Shown here: piece after piece, positions 5,836 to 10,113 of the stretch | Position numbering within the stretch: the stretch's first letter is position 1 | How the letters are laid out: every line of letters begins with the position of its first letter | Assembly (NCBI GenBank): GCA_937975585.1 | Contig: CALJUC010000251.1 | Span: forward strand, 1-10,113 | Reading direction: 5' to 3' | Source: an uncultured Moraxella sp. | GTDB taxonomy: Bacteria > Pseudomonadota > Gammaproteobacteria > Pseudomonadales > Moraxellaceae | Length of the DNA stretch: 10,113 nt | Position numbers and translations under genes: made by a program | The notes under the pieces: generated by a model | Database searches by the model: none | What the model was told of the DNA's origin: nothing | The model's input: only the letters and a program-made list of their open reading frames with translations

Positions 5836-7161
5836 ATGCAACACACACACATTCTTATCATAGGGGCAGGGATGGCAGGGACACGCTTTGCTATGCAGTA
5901 TGCCAAAAGCAGACTGAGTGCCCACAGCGGACTGGGGATTGATAGCCAATGCGAGCAAAGTCGAGATGAGTTTGCCATCACGCTTATCAACAGCGAGCCA
6001 TATGCAGGCTATAACCGTATTATGCTATCGCCTGTATTGGCAGGGGAAAAACGCTTCGCTGAGATTTATCTATTTTCTCAAGAGGAGTACGCCAACCATA
6101 ACATCACTGTAAAGACAGGTTGCACTGTTAGCGATATCAATCTTGCTGCTCATCAGGTCATCACCGACAGCGGCGAAACCATCGGCTATGACAAATTGGT
6201 GTTTGCCACAGGTTCAACGCCATTTATTTTGCCATTGCCCAACCATACCGCAAAAGGCGTCATGGGTTTTCGTACCAAAGCCGATGTGGACGCTATGCTA
6301 GATATCGCAACAACCAATCATAATGGCAAAAAATCTCCAAAATGCCTGGTTATCGGGGGTGGGTTACTCGGTCTTGAGGCTGCCAATGCTTTGGTACAAC
6401 AGGGAGCGAAAGTCACTGTGGTGCATGGGGCAGGCTATTTACTCAATCGCCAACTGGATAAAACCGCTGCCGATTTACTGCAAACTTACTTTGAAAACAA
6501 AGGTATTGAGTTTGTGCTCAACGCCAACTCTCAAACGATTTGCGTGGACAAGGATAACCAGGTCACTGGACTGACTTACACGGATAATGTCGACACATCC
6601 ATCCCTGCCAAAACCATTGACAGCGATTGCATTATCATGACCGTCGGCGTGCGACCCAATATTGCCCTTGCGCAACAGGTCGGTATCACTTGCGAGCGGG
6701 GGATTTTGGTTGATAACCAAATGCGAACCCATACCCCAGACGTGTATGCGATTGGCGAGTGTGTACAGTTTGACAACCAGCTATTTGGGCTCGTCGCACC
6801 TGTGTATGAGCAAGCCAATATTCTGCTACATACCTTAAACGAGCAGCCAGGCAGCACCTCGCCCGTGTTTAGCATACAACCAACGGCAACCAAACTAAAG
6901 GTCTCGGGCGTGGCGCTATTTTCGGCAGGTGATATCGATGTGAGTCACGACTGCGAGCAGTTGATTTATCAAGACCCTAGCCATAGCATCTATCAAAAAA
7001 TCACCGTAAAAGACAACCGTATTTTATCTGCAGTGCTATATGGTGATGTACAAGAGGGCGGTTGGTTTTTTGAACTGATTCAAAATCAACAAGATATTTC
7101 AGCCATCAAAGATAAATTACTGTTTGGCAAAGCGTTTTGTGAAGAGTTGCTGGCGGGCTGA
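5836..7161 (+). CDS. FAD-dependent NAD(P)H oxidoreductase, electron-transfer subunit of assimilatory nitrate reductase
   Basis: A 441-residue cytoplasmic flavoprotein expected to take electrons from NAD(P)H and pass them to NasA. It is related to the N-terminal part of NirB. Residues 8-15 (IIGAGMAG) form the FAD Rossmann motif, ATGS (124-127) the middle flavoprotein motif, GGGLLG (174-179) the NAD(P)H Rossmann motif, and PDVYAIGEC (301-309) the second FAD contact. The C-terminal 100 residues resemble the matching part of NirB but no [2Fe-2S] domain follows; that domain is on the C terminus of the adjacent NasA. It corresponds to NasC of Klebsiella and NasB of Bacillus, so I give no symbol. 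The ATG is directly followed by the Rossmann fold, which fixes the start, although the nearest AAGG (5821-5824) is 11 bases away, suggesting modest initiation. nasA begins 39 bp downstream with no terminator between, so the two form an operon. Confidence 0.93.
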   Translation: MQHTHILIIGAGMAGTRFAMQYAKSRLSAHSGLGIDSQCEQSRDEFAITLINSEPYAGYNRIMLSPVLAGEKRFAEIYLFSQEEYANHNITVKTGCTVSDINLAAHQVITDSGETIGYDKLVFATGSTPFILPLPNHTAKGVMGFRTKADVDAMLDIATTNHNGKKSPKCLVIGGGLLGLEAANALVQQGAKVTVVHGAGYLLNRQLDKTAADLLQTYFENKGIEFVLNANSQTICVDKDNQVTGLTYTDNVDTSIPAKTIDSDCIIMTVGVRPNIALAQQVGITCERGILVDNQMRTHTPDVYAIGECVQFDNQLFGLVAPVYEQANILLHTLNEQPGSTSPVFSIQPTATKLKVSGVALFSAGDIDVSHDCEQLIYQDPSHSIYQKITVKDNRILSAVLYGDVQEGGWFFELIQNQQDISAIKDKLLFGKAFCEELLAG

Positions 7162-7200
7162 TCTGACTGGTAGAAATTAAAAATAGTAAAAGGTTAACGT

Positions 7201-9972
7201 GTGACAACAACTATACAACATTTAGCACCACAAAAATCTCCGCTGATTCAAGTTAAAACCACCTGTGCCTATTGTGGTGTTGGCTGTGGCGTGTTGGCGA
7301 CGATTGATGAGAATACCCAACACGTCAGCATTGACGGTGATCCAACCCATCCTGCCAACTTTGGCAAATTATGCTCCAAAGGCAAAGCGTTAGGCGATAC
7401 GCTCGATCGTGACCGCCGTTTGGCACATCCGATGATTCATGGCGAGGCAGTCGATTGGGATACCGCCACCGATTTTGTTGCCAAATCATTGCAACAGACC
7501 ATTGATGAATATGGCGCCGACAGCGTTATGCTATATGTATCGGGACAACTGCTCACCGAAGATTATTACGTGGCAAACAAATTTACTAAAGGTTTTTTGG
7601 GTACCAATAATTTGGACTCCAATTCTCGACTGTGTATGTCATCAGCGGTGGCTGGCTACAAGCGAGCATTTGGCTCGGACACTGTGCCTTGTAATTATGA
7701 AGACATCGAAAACAGCGACCTATTTATCATTATCGGTTCGAATATGGCGTGGTGTCATCCGATTTTATTTGGTCGGTTAAAATCCAGCAAACAAGCCAAT
7801 CCCAACAAAAAAATCGTGGTGATTGACCCACGAGCCACTGACAGCACCGCGATTGCTGACTTGCATTTGCCGATTCGCTCTGGCACAGATACCCATTTAT
7901 TTGTCGGACTACTCAATTACTTGCACCAAAACGGCTATGCCAATCACGATTATCTCAGGCATTGTGACAATCTTGCTGATGCGCTTGCAGCCAGTGACAG
8001 TTGGACGATTAAAAAAGTTGCCAAAATCTGCGGTGTCAACGAAAGTGATTTAACCGAGTTTTATCAATTGTTTGCCACTACCACGAAAACCGTGAGTTTT
8101 TACTCAATGGGTGTCAATCAAGCCAGTAATGGCACCGATAAGGTCAATAGCATTATCAATTGCCACCTTTATACAGGCAAACTGGGTTATGAAGGGGCAG
8201 GGGCGTTCTCAATTACAGGACAGCCCAATGCCATGGGTGGGCGAGAGGTCGGGGCGTTAGCCAATCTGCTTGCCAGTCATTTTGAGCTCAAAAACAGCGA
8301 CCATCGTCAAACAGTAGCCAACTTTTGGCAAGCACCGACTAGTATTAGTGGTAAAGATGGTGTCAAGGCAACCCAATGTGCCGATGCTATTTTGGAGGGG
8401 CAAATTAAAGCGATTTGGATTATGGCGACCAATCCTGTAGTCAGTCTGCCAGAAGCAGACAAATTTGCCATGGCGTTACAGCAATGCCCACTGGTCATCG
8501 TGTCTGACTGCTCAAAAGACAGCGACACGCTCGACTTTGCTCATGTGGCTTTGCCCGCGCAAGGCTGGAGTGAAAAATCAGGCACGGTCACCAACAGCGA
8601 ACGCCGCATCTCTCGTCAGCGTCGCTTAGTCACCCCATTTGCTGACGCCAAGCCTGACTGGTGGATAGTCAGCCAAGTGGCACAGAAAATGGGTTTTGTG
8701 GGTTTTGATTACACCCACGACTACCAAGTGTTTGCCGAACACGCTCGGCTTAGTGGCGAGAAGAATGGCGGTGAAAAAAATACAGATAGCCGAAGTTTTA
8801 ATATCAGCCATTTAGCCAATATTAGCCAAAACGAGTATGATAATTTGGCACCGTTTCAGTGGGGTCAACCGCATTATTTTGGACTACAAAAACAAGACCC
8901 ACATACCACTATCGGCACCACTTATACCGATACCCAAAAACTGCATTTTGTCACCGTTACTCCTGCAGTACCCAAGTCATTGCCTGATGAGCAATATCCA
9001 CTGGTGCTTAACACAGGTCGCTCGCGTGACCAATGGCATACCATGACCCGCACAGGGATTGCCCCACAGCTCAATCAGCATTTACCGCACCCACTGGTTG
9101 CGATTCACCCGAGTGATGCCAAACCTTTGGGTGTACAAAATAACGATTTTGTGCAAATTAACAGTCCCAATGGTACTATCTTAGTGCGGGCGGATGTGAC
9201 TGAAAAACAACGCCAAGGCGACGTGTTTATACCTATGCACTGGAATCAGCACTTTGCCGCCAATGCGCGTGTCGGTAAGCTTATCAGCAATCATCATGAC
9301 CCCTTTTCACAGCAACCGCAGCTCAAGCACCAACCTGTTAGGCTGCAAAAGCTAACCATGCAAGCATTTGGATGGTTATTGATTGATAAACATTGTGATG
9401 AAAACCTGCTAACTTGGCTCGAATCGCCAGATATGACTTATTGGGTGCGTAATCGCCAGTCAAACAGTAGCCAGTATTTTTTTGCCATTGATAATCAGTC
9501 TGCGGCCATGACAACTTGGTTTGATAAGCAATATTGGCAACAGCAGTTAAGTGTATGGCTCAATCAACCAGCGCAAGCCTACAACTTTGATATTATCCAT
9601 TATCAACATATTGATACCGATAACACCAGCCAAGATTTACGACTTGCGATATTGCAAAATGGGCAAGTCCATGCGCTAGTATTTTTGAGCACCCACGAGC
9701 ATAAACTACCCACCCATAACTGGCTAGATAGCCAATTTGGCAGAAGTCTTGATAACCATACGCGTAAATGGCTACTAATGGGCAAACCTGCCACGGGTTT
9801 TATTGATACAGGGCGGATTGTTTGCTCTTGTATGTCCGTGGGTGAAAATACCATTGTTGAGACGATAAAAAAATATCACTGTAAAACCGTCGTTGAGGTT
9901 GGCAAACATTGCAAAGCAGGCACCAATTGTGGCTCCTGTCTAGGAGAGATTAGCAAAATTTTGGCGGGGTGA
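7201..9972 (+). CDS. nasA: Assimilatory nitrate reductase catalytic subunit (Mo-bisMGD, [4Fe-4S], C-terminal [2Fe-2S])
   Basis: A 923-residue cytoplasmic molybdoenzyme reducing nitrate to nitrite. The N terminus holds the [4Fe-4S] motif CAYCGVGC...KLCSKG (Cys22, Cys25, Cys29, Cys58). The molybdopterin oxidoreductase core follows, with Cys145 in SNSRLCMSSAV as the probable Mo ligand, as in NapA/NasA-type enzymes. The dinucleotide-binding domain covers about 600-690, with NTGRSRDQWHTMTRTG as its typical motif. After a less conserved segment (about 715-870), the tail at 873-923 is a BFD-like [2Fe-2S] domain with Cys875, Cys877, Cys910 and Cys913. There is no Tat or Sec signal, fitting a cytoplasmic assimilatory enzyme rather than periplasmic Nap. 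The start is GTG, supported by AAAAGG at 7188-7193 with a seven-base spacer; no ATG in this frame lies nearer the cluster motif. The partner is the flavoprotein encoded just upstream. A short GEKN-G-GEKN repeat lies near residue 522 and looks like a surface insertion. Confidence 0.97.
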   Translation: MTTTIQHLAPQKSPLIQVKTTCAYCGVGCGVLATIDENTQHVSIDGDPTHPANFGKLCSKGKALGDTLDRDRRLAHPMIHGEAVDWDTATDFVAKSLQQTIDEYGADSVMLYVSGQLLTEDYYVANKFTKGFLGTNNLDSNSRLCMSSAVAGYKRAFGSDTVPCNYEDIENSDLFIIIGSNMAWCHPILFGRLKSSKQANPNKKIVVIDPRATDSTAIADLHLPIRSGTDTHLFVGLLNYLHQNGYANHDYLRHCDNLADALAASDSWTIKKVAKICGVNESDLTEFYQLFATTTKTVSFYSMGVNQASNGTDKVNSIINCHLYTGKLGYEGAGAFSITGQPNAMGGREVGALANLLASHFELKNSDHRQTVANFWQAPTSISGKDGVKATQCADAILEGQIKAIWIMATNPVVSLPEADKFAMALQQCPLVIVSDCSKDSDTLDFAHVALPAQGWSEKSGTVTNSERRISRQRRLVTPFADAKPDWWIVSQVAQKMGFVGFDYTHDYQVFAEHARLSGEKNGGEKNTDSRSFNISHLANISQNEYDNLAPFQWGQPHYFGLQKQDPHTTIGTTYTDTQKLHFVTVTPAVPKSLPDEQYPLVLNTGRSRDQWHTMTRTGIAPQLNQHLPHPLVAIHPSDAKPLGVQNNDFVQINSPNGTILVRADVTEKQRQGDVFIPMHWNQHFAANARVGKLISNHHDPFSQQPQLKHQPVRLQKLTMQAFGWLLIDKHCDENLLTWLESPDMTYWVRNRQSNSSQYFFAIDNQSAAMTTWFDKQYWQQQLSVWLNQPAQAYNFDIIHYQHIDTDNTSQDLRLAILQNGQVHALVFLSTHEHKLPTHNWLDSQFGRSLDNHTRKWLLMGKPATGFIDTGRIVCSCMSVGENTIVETIKKYHCKTVVEVGKHCKAGTNCGSCLGEISKILAG

Positions 9973-10006
9973 CATTGTTATAACTTGTTGAAAGGATGAT
10001 TGGGTG

Positions 10007-10040
10007 AACTTTAAGCCACTTTATCATTTCGCTTAAAGTT
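10007..10040. repeat. Perfect 10-bp inverted repeat downstream of nasA
   Basis: AACTTTAAGC (10007-10016) and GCTTAAAGTT (10031-10040) are exact complements around a 14-base loop, 34 bp past the nasA stop codon. No T-run follows in either direction, so it is not a standard intrinsic terminator. It could be a processing or stabilising structure at the mRNA 3' end, or an operator for a gene beyond the window. The rest of 9973-10113 shows no gene I can support. Confidence 0.55.
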
Positions 10041-10113
10041 GCCTGATTCTACTGGGTGACTTATTGATAATGAGCTTTAGAGAGTTAAAAAAAAGCAAAA
10101 GAATTAAAAATAT

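Noticed and set aside
9990..10049. Short GTG reading frame after nasA preceded by AAAGG
   Set aside because: It ends after about ten codons within the inverted repeat and has no recognisable leader-peptide character.
1..10113. CRISPR arrays, insertion sequences, tRNA or rRNA genes, defence systems
   Set aside because: No regularly spaced repeats, transposase motifs, terminal repeats or structural RNA features were seen; the window is fully explained by nitrate-assimilation genes and their control regions.

Overview
The window is a nitrate-assimilation locus from a moderately AT-rich gammaproteobacterium. The gene content and style (NirB, a NarK/NasA-type porter, a PP2C-kinase fusion, and a NasA reductase with a C-terminal [2Fe-2S] domain) fit Moraxellaceae (Moraxella/Psychrobacter-like). 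That placement is an inference from protein style and gene order, not from a search.

Layout. On the minus strand, reading right to left from a central regulatory region: a nitrate/nitrite MFS porter (5347-3874) with a one-base frameshift; a bifunctional PP2C phosphatase / Ser-Thr kinase with a C-terminal membrane anchor (3740-1797); and the first 536 residues of assimilatory nitrite reductase NirB (1609 to the left edge, incomplete). On the plus strand, diverging from the same region: a NirB-N-terminus-like FAD/NAD(P)H oxidoreductase (5836-7161) and, 39 bp further on, the molybdenum nitrate reductase NasA (7201-9972). The last 141 bp hold a perfect 10-bp inverted repeat and no recognisable gene.

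How the parts fit. The porter would bring in nitrate. The flavoprotein would pass NAD(P)H electrons to the [2Fe-2S] tail of NasA and on through its [4Fe-4S] cluster to Mo-bisMGD, giving nitrite. NirB (with NirD, outside the window) would reduce nitrite to ammonium. The membrane-anchored phosphatase/kinase sits between porter and nitrite reductase, the same place as PA1782 in the Pseudomonas aeruginosa cluster, and is a plausible post-translational regulator of unknown target.

Regulation. Two strong sigma-54 (-24/-12) promoters precede nirB and the porter. A third, weaker one with the -12 GC changed to GA precedes the flavoprotein-nasA pair. NtrC-like sites lie about 125 bp upstream of the -24 element of both strong promoters. 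This points to nitrogen-limitation control through RpoN/NtrC. The most notable oddities are the porter frameshift, which falls inside its nitrate signature, and the little-studied kinase/phosphatase. I found no mobile element, CRISPR array, tRNA or rRNA, and no clearly undescribed system.
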